Below, piece after piece: positions 34,591 to 44,105 of a stretch of 64,000 nt of DNA. The stretch covers positions 1-64,000 of the forward strand of contig CACHRR010000003.1 in the NCBI GenBank assembly GCA_902582355.1. Reading direction: 5' to 3'. This DNA comes from an uncultured SAR86 cluster bacterium. Lineage in GTDB: Bacteria; Pseudomonadota; Gammaproteobacteria; Magnimaribacterales; D2472. The stretch's first letter is position 1. Each line of letters opens with the position of its first letter. The notes under the pieces were generated by a model. That model made no database searches. It was not told the DNA's origin and saw only the letters and a program-made list of their open reading frames with translations. The position numbers and the translations under genes were made by a program.

Positions 34591-36690
34591 ATGAAATTAA
34601 GAAAAAATATATATACATCTATTATTATATTATTTGTTTTATCATGCAGTATGGAAAAATCTGATTTATATGTTATTGATAAGATTCCAGTTAAACACGA
34701 GGCTCATGGAGATGTAAGATTGGATAATTACAATTGGATGCGTGATGACACAAGATCTGATCCCAAAGTAATTGAATATCTAAAAAATGAGAATTATCTT
34801 GCTGATAAATGGTTTTCATCTAAAAAGAATTATAAAGATGAAATTGTTCAAGAGCTTTTAAATCAAGTACCTGATGAAACAACTTCATTTCCTCTTGAAA
34901 ATAATGATTACTTTTATTTTACTAAAACATCAAAGAATGATCAGCTGTCTCGTTATTATTTTAAAAAAAATGATAAGGAAGTTTTATTTCTTGATCCAAA
35001 TCAAAAATTACTTAATCAGAGCTATTATACAATTGGATCAATAAGTCCTTCTCCTAATAACCAAATGATTGCCTACTCTGAAGATAATAATGGACGAAGA
35101 GAGTATCAAACAAAGATTATTAATTCTAATTTATTAACAAACTATGAGGATATAATTACTAGAACTTCTAGAGAGATTTTTTGGTCAAATGACAATAAAT
35201 ATATAATTTATCTTAAAAAAGATCCTGTCACCTTAATATCTGATTCAGTTTATATTCATGAAATAGGAACATCAGAAAAAAAAGATCTTTTATTATTTAA
35301 AGAATCAGACCAAGAATTTAATATTGATTTGAGCATCTCTAAAACAAAACAATATCTTTTTGTTAATATAGAATCAACAAATGCAAATGAAATACGTCTT
35401 ATAAATTTAGATAAGCCTCTTAACACTCCAACAATTTTTATTAAAAGATCTACAGATCATTTATATTATTTAGAACATGTTGTAAATGAGGAGTTTATAA
35501 TCCGATCAAACAAAGATGCTCCAAACTTTAAATTATTAAAAAGTATATCTCTAAATGAAAACGACATTAATAAACCTATTGTCATTCTTAATCATAGTGA
35601 AAAAGTCTTTATTAATGATACTCTTCTTATTGGAAACAAGCTGATAATTGAAGTAAGAAAAAATGGTTTGCCTGAAATAAGTATTCTGAATTTAGATACA
35701 AATAATATAACGGATCTTGAATTTATTGATAATGCATATGATGTATCACTTGTAAAAGATAAAAAATATAGTGATGAAGGTTTTTACTATTATTACTCAA
35801 GTTTAACCACTCCACCACAAATTGTTTTCTATAATTTATCAACAAAAAATAAATCAATTGAATGGAAAAAAGATTTAAAAGCATTTGATGAAAATGATTA
35901 TATTGATAGTAGATTTTTTATAAAAGCTAGAGATGGTGTTCAAATACCTGTCGTAACAATTACTAAAAAAGATACAGATGTTACTAAAGCACCAATATTA
36001 TTTTATGGATATGGTTCATATGGCATAAACACTGATGCTCAATTTAGAGAGTCCATAATACCCCTATTAAAAAAAGGTTTTGTTTTTGCAATTATAAATA
36101 TTAGAGGTGGAGGTGAATTTGGTAAAAAATGGTATGAAGATGGAAGAATGTTTAATAAGATGAATACATTTAATGACTTTAATGATGGTGTAAAGGCTGT
36201 TTTGGAATTAAATATTGGAAATCCTAATAATGTTTTTGCTAGAGGTAGAAGTGCCGGGGGCTTATTAATGGGTGCGATAATTAACTTAGAACCAGAACTT
36301 TATACAGGAATTTTATCTGGAGTTCCATTTGTAGATGTATTAACTACAATGTCTGATCCATCAATACCCTTAACAACGTTCGAGTATGATGAATGGGGTA
36401 ATCCTGCTAAAGAAGATGAATATTTCTACATAAAAACTTATTCTCCGTATGACAATATAAAAAAATTAAACTATCCTTCTGTTTTTATTACGTCAAGTTT
36501 ATATGACTCTCAAGTTCAATACTTTGAACCAGCAAAATATACTGCAAAACTAAAAGAATATAATCAATCATCAAATCCTATATTAATGAAGATGAATTTA
36601 ATAGGTGGTCATGGAGGATTAAGCGGCAAAATTAATCAATTTAATGAAATTGCAGAAGAATATAACTTTATCCTAAACTTAATTAAGTAA
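34591..36690 (+). CDS. Prolyl oligopeptidase family serine peptidase (oligopeptidase B-like), lipoprotein
   Basis: S9A peptidases cut short peptides; oligopeptidase B cuts after Lys/Arg. The 699-residue protein has a lipoprotein signal with lipobox cysteine C19 (VLSCS). A seven-blade propeller region (about 75-420) precedes the alpha/beta-hydrolase domain. The catalytic triad is S554 in GRSAGGLL, D639 in LYDSQV and H674 in GGHGG. NWMRDDTR near 48-55 and GGGEFGKKWYEDGR are oligopeptidase B-like. A membrane-attached, probably periplasmic location differs from the cytoplasmic E. coli PtrB. It follows the M14 peptidase gene. Confidence 0.92.
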   Translation: MKLRKNIYTSIIILFVLSCSMEKSDLYVIDKIPVKHEAHGDVRLDNYNWMRDDTRSDPKVIEYLKNENYLADKWFSSKKNYKDEIVQELLNQVPDETTSFPLENNDYFYFTKTSKNDQLSRYYFKKNDKEVLFLDPNQKLLNQSYYTIGSISPSPNNQMIAYSEDNNGRREYQTKIINSNLLTNYEDIITRTSREIFWSNDNKYIIYLKKDPVTLISDSVYIHEIGTSEKKDLLLFKESDQEFNIDLSISKTKQYLFVNIESTNANEIRLINLDKPLNTPTIFIKRSTDHLYYLEHVVNEEFIIRSNKDAPNFKLLKSISLNENDINKPIVILNHSEKVFINDTLLIGNKLIIEVRKNGLPEISILNLDTNNITDLEFIDNAYDVSLVKDKKYSDEGFYYYYSSLTTPPQIVFYNLSTKNKSIEWKKDLKAFDENDYIDSRFFIKARDGVQIPVVTITKKDTDVTKAPILFYGYGSYGINTDAQFRESIIPLLKKGFVFAIINIRGGGEFGKKWYEDGRMFNKMNTFNDFNDGVKAVLELNIGNPNNVFARGRSAGGLLMGAIINLEPELYTGILSGVPFVDVLTTMSDPSIPLTTFEYDEWGNPAKEDEYFYIKTYSPYDNIKKLNYPSVFITSSLYDSQVQYFEPAKYTAKLKEYNQSSNPILMKMNLIGGHGGLSGKINQFNEIAEEYNFILNLIK

Positions 36691-36772
36691 CTAATAAATT
36701 GTCCTTAATCTTAAATAGATTTTAAAAAAAATTTAATGTATTATTTAAATTCATAATTAATAGGGAGACTTT

Positions 36773-37153
36773 ATGACTGAATATCAAATTTTAAATTTAA
36801 TGTATGTAGCTTTTATTTCAAATGCTATGTATTTTGTAGCAATGGTTTTATTAACTTGGCTTGGATTCAGGATGGCTAATAATGTTAGAAATACTGAAAA
36901 TCCACCTATGATGGGTAAAATATTTACATCTATATATTGTTTATTTGTTGGTTTCTTCTTTTTTAATATTAACCAAATTGGAGGAACTATATTAGATTCA
37001 TATGTAGCTCAACTAGTTGATATAGGCACAGCATCTGGAGAAAGATTATCAGTTTTATCAGATTCTGCTGCAGGTCCAGGCGGAGTTGTGCAAACTATTT
37101 TTAACGCATTCATTGTAATTTTCCAACTACTCTTAGTATGGGGAAATGAATAA
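36773..37153 (+). CDS. Small membrane protein of unknown function
   Basis: Not recognised. The 126 residues contain three likely membrane helices (about 8-29, 46-66 and 104-123) and a Gly/Ser-rich loop (about 85-103). A good AGGGAG ribosome binding site precedes the ATG and a strong terminator follows, so it is a single expressed gene. No enzyme motif is seen. Confidence 0.75.
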   Translation: MTEYQILNLMYVAFISNAMYFVAMVLLTWLGFRMANNVRNTENPPMMGKIFTSIYCLFVGFFFFNINQIGGTILDSYVAQLVDIGTASGERLSVLSDSAAGPGGVVQTIFNAFIVIFQLLLVWGNE

Positions 37154-37171
37154 TTAAAAATCCATTCATAA

Positions 37172-37196
37172 AAAAGAGGGCTATATGCCCTCTTTT
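37172..37196. terminator. Terminator after the small membrane protein gene
   Basis: Ten-base perfect stem AAAAGAGGGC / GCCCTCTTTT with loop TATAT (37182-37186). The T run ends the rightward transcript; the A run would allow it to work leftward as well, though no leftward gene ends here. Confidence 0.9.
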
Positions 37197-37257
37197 AGTT
37201 TACTCTTATTACATTGTATATATAATTTTATAGATTCTAATTCTAAAAAAAAATATT

Positions 37258-38283
37258 ATGATATATGACGATATATTAAAAACAGTCGGTAATACACCAA
37301 CAATAAAAATTAAAAATATTTCACCAGATGGTATAAATATTTTTGTTAAAGCTGAATACTTTAATCCTGCAAGCTCTGTTAAAGACAGATTAGCAAAAAA
37401 TATTATTGAAACTGCTGAAAAAAATAATATTCTTAAACCAGGACAAACTGTTGTAGAAGCTACAAGCGGTAATACTGGTATTGGTCTAGCTATGGTATGT
37501 GCCTCAAAAGGATATCCTCTTATAGTAACTATGCCAGATAGCGCATCGATTGAAAGAAGAAAATTAATGCGTTTTCTTGGAGCAAAAGTTTTATTAACCC
37601 CTGCATCTGAGGGAGGAACTGGTGCATATAATGCAGCTTTATCTCTTGTTAATAAAAATGGATGGTTTTATGCAAAGCAGTTTGAAAATGATGCTAATGC
37701 TGATATTCATGAAATGACAACTGGCAAAGAAATATTTAATGATTTTAAAGATATTGGCCTAGATTATTGGGTTTCAGGATATGGAACTGGTGGAACTTTC
37801 TCTGGTGTTGCCAGAATTTTAAAAAAAGAAATGCCAAATACTAAATTAATAATAACGGAACCTGATGTGGCTCCATTAGTATCTAGTGGTATTAAACAAA
37901 AAAGAGCAGATGATAATTCACCCTCTTCCTCTCATCCTAAGTGGAGTCCTCATCCAATTCAAGGATGGACAACAGACTTTATACCTTATGTACTTCAAGA
38001 AAGTATTGATAATAATTATTTTGATGAAAATATTCCTGTCAGTGGAAGTGATGGTATTAAGTACTCAAAGATATTGGCATCTAAAGAGGGAATAATTACA
38101 GGAATATCTGGTGGATCAACTTTTGCTGTAGCAATGAAAATTGCTCAAAAATCAAAAAAAGGTACTAACATATTATGTATGCTTGCTGATACTGCTGAAA
38201 GATATATGTCTAGTATTTTGTTTGATGATATTGATGCAGAGATGAACGAAGAGGAACAATCTATCCTAGATTCAATGATATGA
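37258..38283 (+). CDS. cysK: Cysteine synthase (O-acetylserine sulfhydrylase)
   Basis: PLP enzyme that joins sulfide to O-acetylserine. The 341 residues show the PLP lysine K42 in NPASSVKDR, the substrate loop TSGNTG (69-74), the phosphate-binding GTGGTFSG and a C-terminal Ser in ADTAERYMSS. Length is slightly above CysK (about 320) because of an insert near 215-235 (DDNSPSSSHPKW) and an acidic tail; it could equally be named CysM or cystathionine-type PLP synthase. Serine acetyltransferase cysE lies 2.7 kb downstream on the other strand. No clear ribosome binding site is seen before the ATG. Confidence 0.9.
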   Translation: MIYDDILKTVGNTPTIKIKNISPDGINIFVKAEYFNPASSVKDRLAKNIIETAEKNNILKPGQTVVEATSGNTGIGLAMVCASKGYPLIVTMPDSASIERRKLMRFLGAKVLLTPASEGGTGAYNAALSLVNKNGWFYAKQFENDANADIHEMTTGKEIFNDFKDIGLDYWVSGYGTGGTFSGVARILKKEMPNTKLIITEPDVAPLVSSGIKQKRADDNSPSSSHPKWSPHPIQGWTTDFIPYVLQESIDNNYFDENIPVSGSDGIKYSKILASKEGIITGISGGSTFAVAMKIAQKSKKGTNILCMLADTAERYMSSILFDDIDAEMNEEEQSILDSMI

Positions 38284-38308
38284 AAAAGGGAGCATCAGCT
38301 CCCTTTTT
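38283..38308. terminator. Bidirectional terminator between cysK and the TonB receptor gene
   Basis: Eleven-base perfect stem AAAAAGGGAGC / GCTCCCTTTTT with loop ATCA (38294-38297), overlapping the cysK stop codon's last base. The A and T runs let it end both cysK and the convergent receptor gene that stops at 38326. Confidence 0.93.
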
Positions 38309-38325
38309 ATTTTTATATAGTTAAT

Positions 38326-40779
38326 TTAAAAATTGTATTTAATACTAAATGTTGACATTTCTGGTCGTGCCATCATCATACCTTTAACACCACTTACTCC
38401 ACTATTTACAAGAACTAATCTTGTCCATGTTTCATCTGTAGCATTTTTAACAGAATATGCCATTTCTAAATTATCATTTCTCCAACCAATTTTAAGATTC
38501 ATATTTTCAACTTCTATTGGTTCACTCAACTCTGGATAACCAGGCGTTGCTGTCCATCTAGGACTTTCAATTGGTATTGAAGTATTTTGATAATTACCTT
38601 CATCATAAGAATAATCTATTCTAGCAAATAACATTCCTCCACTTAGTGGTTGATTAAATGATAGACCAACAGCATATGCATCATCTGGAGTAAATCTTGC
38701 AGCTGCATTTGCTTCAGGATCAGGATCATTATCATCAATTGATAAAACAGACGCATTGAACGAAATTTTAGGTGTTAGTTTAGCAATTAAACTAATATCA
38801 TAACCAAATCTCTCAGCTGGAACTGTCGCGTTATAAACAATAGTTCCTGTTCCAGTTGCTGATTGTGTTACACCTTGCTGACCCTCAGTTTCAAAATCAA
38901 AAATTGCAGCATTAAGTTGAACTCTATTATTTAAGAGTCTTGATTTAATACCTATTTCAAAATTTGTACTTTCAGTTTTGTCATATTCTCTTGCATCACC
39001 AGTGTCACCAGACGTTGAATTAAATCCGCCAGATTTATAACCTGTAGCTGCAGATGCATAAATCATAATATCATCAGCAATATCTTTTTGAACGCTTAGC
39101 GACCAAGATGTTGCTGAGTCAGTTCTTTCAAAAACGTCGTCGACATTTTGAAGAAAAGCACTTAGAGGCCAATTATCTCCTAGAACCAATTGTCTTGGAA
39201 CAGTTGAACCTGCTAACTGAGGTTGTCCAAGTAAACCTGCAATACCCGCAGATAAAATGGTAGTTCCTGGCAAAACAGTATTTGCATATAAATCTGCTGT
39301 CTTGTCCTCTGTTGTATATCTAAGACCAAATGTTGCTCTTGTAGTTTCGTTAAAATGTTTGGTTACCCTACCGAAAATAGCTTGTGTTTCATCGTGCCAA
39401 TTCATATCTTGAGCAATACCATCACCAGTAAGTGTGGTTTGAGCCAATGCACCTACTTGAGCTGCAGCACCTTGAAGAGCTGCCAGTGTACCTGCTTGCA
39501 ATGGAGTCAAGGTTCCGCCTTGAGCTTGAATTGTAACTAAACCAGTAATTTGAGTAGTTAATTGACCTAACCATGATTGTAAAATTGGATTATAGTGATC
39601 TCCAAAAATTATAGCCTCTTTATTAGGCCCAGTTCCTGCCTCACCATAATCAGCATCGAGAAAAAATGCTCCAACAGTGTATTCAATATCACCCATCATA
39701 TTAGATGAATAACGAATTTCATGAGTAGTACTTTCACCAGGTAATTTTCTTTCCAAGTCTAAGATTCTTAAAGATGTGAAATCTGCATCCCACTCTCTGT
39801 AAGCCATATAATCATTTCTAGCAACAATCATAGTTAATGTACCATTTTCCATTTCCTTATCAATTTTTAATGATGTTAAAGATGAATCTAATTCAAAACT
39901 TGGATATCCGGGAGTTGCTGCATACCTATAATTATTGAACTCAGTATCTTGAACAGCCACTAGTGGATCTGCAGCAAATAATTGGTGTCCTATTTGAGAT
40001 TGTGTACTCGTGTTTAAACTATCAACAGCACAACAGGTTGAATCTTTAGATATTTCAGTGTGACTGAAGAAAATATTTAAGTCGTCTTTATCATAAGATA
40101 GTTTTAGTGCAACAACTGAATCATCTACACCATTGGCTTTGCTGCCATCAACTATATTTGTCATATATCCATCCATCTCATTAACATTAGCACTAATTCT
40201 CAATGCTAAAGAGTCAGATAAACCAAAACTAGCAGCAGCAAGCATTCTTTGTTGCCCATAATCACCAGCTTCGTACTTAACATAACCATCAGTTTCGCCA
40301 GATATAGGTTTCTTAGTTATTATATTTACAACACCAGCATTAGTATTTTTTCCATATAAAGTACCTTGTGGTCCTTGCAGAACCTCAATTCTTTCTATGT
40401 CTACTAAATCATTAAGTGCTAATCCAGTTTTATTCAGGTAAACGCCATCGACTACTAGCGCAACATCAGACTCCAAAGCTGCGTCACTTTGACTGGTTCC
40501 AATACCCCTTATTCTCATAGATGAGTTCATCGGATCAACATTATAATTAACTATTAATGAAGGCATTTGAAATGCAATATCTCTAGCATTAAGTATGCCT
40601 CTATCTTCAATTTCACTTGCAGTGAAAGTTGTAATTACCATTGGCACATCTTGTGCATTTGATTCGGTTTTTGTAGCTGTAACTATAACTTCTTCTATTT
40701 CTGCAGTATCTTGCGCGACAATAGATGAAGATATAAAAAATAAAGATACAAAAAACGCTTTTGTTAAAATATTTTTCAT
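38326..40779 (-). CDS. TonB-dependent outer-membrane receptor
   Basis: Outer-membrane active importer, 817 residues. A signal peptide (about 1-22, ending VAQDT) is followed by the TonB-box region IEEVIVTATK, a plug with MRIRGIGTSQSD, IERIEVLQGPQGTLYGKN and NIITKKP, and a barrel ending MSTFSIKYNF with terminal Phe. Ribosome binding site GGGGG lies eight bases before the ATG, the same G-run type as at the other receptor in this window. Loop sequences share little with that receptor, so the ligands probably differ. It stands alone behind a 153-base gap after cysE; the gap holds AT-rich sequence with no gene. Confidence 0.94.
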   Translation of the reverse strand: MKNILTKAFFVSLFFISSSIVAQDTAEIEEVIVTATKTESNAQDVPMVITTFTASEIEDRGILNARDIAFQMPSLIVNYNVDPMNSSMRIRGIGTSQSDAALESDVALVVDGVYLNKTGLALNDLVDIERIEVLQGPQGTLYGKNTNAGVVNIITKKPISGETDGYVKYEAGDYGQQRMLAAASFGLSDSLALRISANVNEMDGYMTNIVDGSKANGVDDSVVALKLSYDKDDLNIFFSHTEISKDSTCCAVDSLNTSTQSQIGHQLFAADPLVAVQDTEFNNYRYAATPGYPSFELDSSLTSLKIDKEMENGTLTMIVARNDYMAYREWDADFTSLRILDLERKLPGESTTHEIRYSSNMMGDIEYTVGAFFLDADYGEAGTGPNKEAIIFGDHYNPILQSWLGQLTTQITGLVTIQAQGGTLTPLQAGTLAALQGAAAQVGALAQTTLTGDGIAQDMNWHDETQAIFGRVTKHFNETTRATFGLRYTTEDKTADLYANTVLPGTTILSAGIAGLLGQPQLAGSTVPRQLVLGDNWPLSAFLQNVDDVFERTDSATSWSLSVQKDIADDIMIYASAATGYKSGGFNSTSGDTGDAREYDKTESTNFEIGIKSRLLNNRVQLNAAIFDFETEGQQGVTQSATGTGTIVYNATVPAERFGYDISLIAKLTPKISFNASVLSIDDNDPDPEANAAARFTPDDAYAVGLSFNQPLSGGMLFARIDYSYDEGNYQNTSIPIESPRWTATPGYPELSEPIEVENMNLKIGWRNDNLEMAYSVKNATDETWTRLVLVNSGVSGVKGMMMARPEMSTFSIKYNF

Positions 40780-40932
40780 TTATGTGTCCCCCATATTGAA
40801 TTAAATATCTTTAAATACTCTTAAAGTAATAACAGTATTGTATATTAATATTCTCTATATAAGAAATTAATTAAAGTTCATTACCAGTTAAATATATAAA
40901 TATATTTATAATATTTATATAGAATTTTTTGG

Positions 40933-41658
40933 TTAGGATATTATTTTTGCAGGAATACCAGCAACTGTTACATTAGGCTCTACATCTTTCAAAACAAGAC
41001 TGCCTGCTGCAACAACAGAATTTTCACCAATAGTAATATTACCTAATAGTGTACTTGATGCATATATTGAAGCTCCTGATTTAATTTTAGGATGACGATC
41101 TCCAGCTTCGTTTCCTTTTCCACCAAGAGTCACTCCTTGAAATATTGAAACATTTGAACCGATTTCTGCAGTCTCACCAATTACAACACCTGTAGCATGA
41201 TCAATCATGACGCCACCCTTAATCTCAGCTGCAGGATGAATATCAACTCCAAAAACTTCAGATGCTCTATTTTGTAAAAATAGCGACATTGTATGTCTTT
41301 CCTGTTTCCATAAGCAGTTTGCGGCTCTATAGGTTGCTAATCCTTGATAACCTTTGTAGAAAAGTATTGGAGTTGAATAATATTTGCATGCAGGATCATT
41401 TTTTTTAAAGAAAATTAAATCATTTAATAAAGATTCCTCTAGACCGTCACAATTTTTATAAACATCTAATATAAAATTTTTAATATCTTTAGACGACAAT
41501 GCATCACTATTTAATTTTGATGATAGTATTGATGCAATTGCACTAATAAATGAGTTTTGTGATAGAACAAGCAAATTTAAATAAGGTGATAATGATGGTT
41601 CAGCTTTAATCCTAAGCTGTACTTCTTTTTTTATATCTGACCAAATGTTTTCTTTCAT
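40933..41658 (-). CDS. cysE: Serine O-acetyltransferase
   Basis: Makes O-acetylserine for cysteine synthesis. The 241-residue protein has the N-terminal helical domain (about 1-135) and the left-handed beta-helix of hexapeptide repeats. Active-site residues D139 (VDIHP) and H154 (MIDHATG) have the same 15-residue spacing as in E. coli. It ends AGIPAKIIS soon after the beta-helix, so it lacks the extended tail ending in Ile that inserts into CysK in the E. coli cysteine synthase complex. It follows the OadA-like gene by 42 bases on the same strand. Confidence 0.95.
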   Translation of the reverse strand: MKENIWSDIKKEVQLRIKAEPSLSPYLNLLVLSQNSFISAIASILSSKLNSDALSSKDIKNFILDVYKNCDGLEESLLNDLIFFKKNDPACKYYSTPILFYKGYQGLATYRAANCLWKQERHTMSLFLQNRASEVFGVDIHPAAEIKGGVMIDHATGVVIGETAEIGSNVSIFQGVTLGGKGNEAGDRHPKIKSGASIYASSTLLGNITIGENSVVAAGSLVLKDVEPNVTVAGIPAKIIS

Positions 41659-41700
41659 TGATAAAAATTAATAAAATATTTTCGCTAATGTAACTAAATA

Positions 41701-43104
41701 CTATTCAATATACAAACCAAAACCTTCCTGAAGACCTATAACGTCATCTGATGGTTTGTTATCTTGTGCAACATAATAATCTTTAGCTTCTTTAGGAAAT
41801 AATATGTAATTAAGTAAATCTAATTCATTAGAAGAAAGATCTATCATAGAGTTGTCATTAAAAAATTGTCTAAACTCTTGTTTATACATAGAAATACTTT
41901 TAGGATCTTCTGATTTAGATTCAACATATGTTTTTTCAACTTTTTTAAGCAAATTAGGGCATATCTTTCCTGGGATCTTACCATAATAACCCATAACGAG
42001 ATCCATGAATTCTTTTGTAAGAGTCTTATATCTTGAATTATCAAGAATATTCATAAGTGCTTGTGCGCCAACAATTTGTGATGATGGCGTTACAAGTGGT
42101 ACATAACCAATATCCTCTCTTATTTTTGGTATTTCATCTATTAAAGCTTTCAGCTTATTCTGTTTTTTTAAATCTAAAAGTTGTTTTTCAAGAATACTAA
42201 GCATACCGCCAGGGACTTGATTTACTAACATGTTTATATCAACACCTCTCATAGAGCCCTCGTATTTTTGATATTTAGGTCTTATCTTTTCAAAATAATC
42301 AGATATCTTTGTAAGAAGATTCATATCATAAGGATTTTTGTTATCTTCATAAATCATTGAAATAAAGCTTTCTGTGGCTGTATGCCCATATAAATTGCTA
42401 AATGATGAAATTGATGTATCTATATTATCTACGCCTGCTTCATATGCTTTAAGATTAGTTGCATCTGATAATCCTGTGGTTGCATGAGTGTGAAGATAAA
42501 CTGGTATTTTTAAATTTTTTTTGAGATTTTTTATTAATTCAAAGGCTTTTAGTGGTCTTAGTAAACCAGCCATGTCTTTAATAGCTAATGAAGTTGCTCC
42601 CATATCTTCAATAGTTTTCGCAAGACTTAACCAATATTTATCATTATGAACCGGACTTGTTGTATAACAAAAAGTTCCTTGGGAGTTTTTTTTAGCCTTA
42701 TTTACTGCATCAATAGAAGTCTTGATATTATTAACATCATTTAGTGCATCAAAAACTCTAAAAATATCAATTCCTTCTATGGAGGCATTTTTGATAAATA
42801 AGGAAATTATTTCATCATCAAATTTTTTATAGCCAACTAAATTACGTCCTCTTAAAAGCATTTGTAATTTTGTATTTTTAAAATACTTTTTAAATATTTT
42901 TAATCTATCCCAGGGATTTTCATTCAGAAATCTTAGACAGCAATCATAAGTAGCCCCTCCCCAAACTTCCAATGATGAATACCCTACTTTATCTAACATA
43001 GATAATACTGGAATCATGTCATCTGTTTTTAATCGTGTTGCGATTAAAGACTGCTGACCATCTCTAAGAACAACTTCAGTTATACCTAATTTTTTGTTTT
43101 TCAT
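41701..43104 (-). CDS. OadA/PycB-type carboxyltransferase subunit lacking the biotin domain
   Basis: The carboxyltransferase domain of oxaloacetate decarboxylase alpha and pyruvate carboxylase B moves CO2 between biotin and pyruvate/oxaloacetate. The 467 residues begin with the HMGL-like barrel (VVLRDGQQSL near 7-16; LEVWGGATYDCCLRF; LLRGRNLVGY; VYLHTHATTG) and the conserved C-terminal PYC/OADA region (PGGMLSILEKQL, VTPSSQIVGAQA). In OadA and PycB (about 590-610 residues) a biotinyl domain with AMKM follows; here the protein stops at GLQEGFGLYIE and there is none. The carrier must be supplied by another gene outside the window, or the domain was lost. Upstream of cysE. Confidence 0.88.
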   Translation of the reverse strand: MKNKKLGITEVVLRDGQQSLIATRLKTDDMIPVLSMLDKVGYSSLEVWGGATYDCCLRFLNENPWDRLKIFKKYFKNTKLQMLLRGRNLVGYKKFDDEIISLFIKNASIEGIDIFRVFDALNDVNNIKTSIDAVNKAKKNSQGTFCYTTSPVHNDKYWLSLAKTIEDMGATSLAIKDMAGLLRPLKAFELIKNLKKNLKIPVYLHTHATTGLSDATNLKAYEAGVDNIDTSISSFSNLYGHTATESFISMIYEDNKNPYDMNLLTKISDYFEKIRPKYQKYEGSMRGVDINMLVNQVPGGMLSILEKQLLDLKKQNKLKALIDEIPKIREDIGYVPLVTPSSQIVGAQALMNILDNSRYKTLTKEFMDLVMGYYGKIPGKICPNLLKKVEKTYVESKSEDPKSISMYKQEFRQFFNDNSMIDLSSNELDLLNYILFPKEAKDYYVAQDNKPSDDVIGLQEGFGLYIE

Positions 43105-43190
43105 TTCATTAATAAAAGAAATAAATTTAAATATATTTTAACATATCGATAATTTCACCTTTATGGAATATTTATAGATAATGGTATCAG

Positions 43191-44069
43191 ATGAATTTTA
43201 GCAACTTACTTAAGAATAAATTTTTTAGTCTAACTATATGTCTATTAATATATATTTTTGTCTTTTGGATTTCATATAATTTATTGCCAACATCAATCAA
43301 TTCAATTTGGATAAAAATTACCATATGGCATTTATATGCAACCTGTTTCATATATTTGTTTAGTGTTTTATTTAATAATTCTAGTCTTTATGATCCATTT
43401 TGGTCGGTTGCACCAATACCAATAGTTTTATATTTGTCATTCAACTTTACGAACTCTGTTGAAGTATTGTTGCTTGTTTTAACACCAGTTTTGTTTTGGG
43501 CATTGAGATTAACTTATAACTGGGCGTTAAATTGGAATGGATTTCATCATGAAGATTTTAGATACGTTGATCTAAAAGATACTAATTTAATTAAGGCTCA
43601 ATTTAACAACTTTTTTGGTATACACATAATTCCAACTCTTATCGTTAATATTTCGCTTTATCCAATACTTTTTATTTTATCAACCAAGGCTGTCGGAAAT
43701 ACTTATTTATATATTGCATCTATATTTACATTAAGTGCGATTATTCTTGAAACAATTGCAGACAATCAAATGAGATTTTTTAGATCTAATGAAGATAATA
43801 AAAGAAAAACAATGCGTTATAAATTATGGAAATACTCCAGACATCCAAATTATTTAGGAGAGCTTATGTTTTGGTTTGGAATTTATTTTATGGGGATTTC
43901 ATCTTTAACTGCACCAACAATTTTAATCATATGTCCATTAATAATGCTATTCCTATTTGTTTTTATTTCATGTCCAATGATGGATAAAAGAAGTTTAAAA
44001 AATAGAGATGATTATGAAGACTACATGCGTAATACCTCACAATTATTTTTATACCCTCCAAAATCGTAA
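43191..44069 (+). CDS. DUF1295 membrane protein (steroid 5-alpha-reductase-like fold)
   Basis: A 292-residue membrane protein with about seven hydrophobic segments. The C-terminal pattern KLWKYSRHPNYLGELMFWFG (about 220-239) is the conserved core shared by DUF1295, isoprenylcysteine methyltransferase and steroid 5-alpha-reductase proteins, which bind SAM or NADPH through it. DPFWSVAPIPIVLY near 66-79 is another DUF1295 mark. Function in bacteria is unsettled. It is divergent from the carboxyltransferase gene across 86 bases and is followed by a PsiE-like gene. Confidence 0.85.
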   Translation: MNFSNLLKNKFFSLTICLLIYIFVFWISYNLLPTSINSIWIKITIWHLYATCFIYLFSVLFNNSSLYDPFWSVAPIPIVLYLSFNFTNSVEVLLLVLTPVLFWALRLTYNWALNWNGFHHEDFRYVDLKDTNLIKAQFNNFFGIHIIPTLIVNISLYPILFILSTKAVGNTYLYIASIFTLSAIILETIADNQMRFFRSNEDNKRKTMRYKLWKYSRHPNYLGELMFWFGIYFMGISSLTAPTILIICPLIMLFLFVFISCPMMDKRSLKNRDDYEDYMRNTSQLFLYPPKS

Positions 44070-44105
44070 ACTGGTAAAAATTATTTAAAAATGTAAACTT
44101 AAAAT

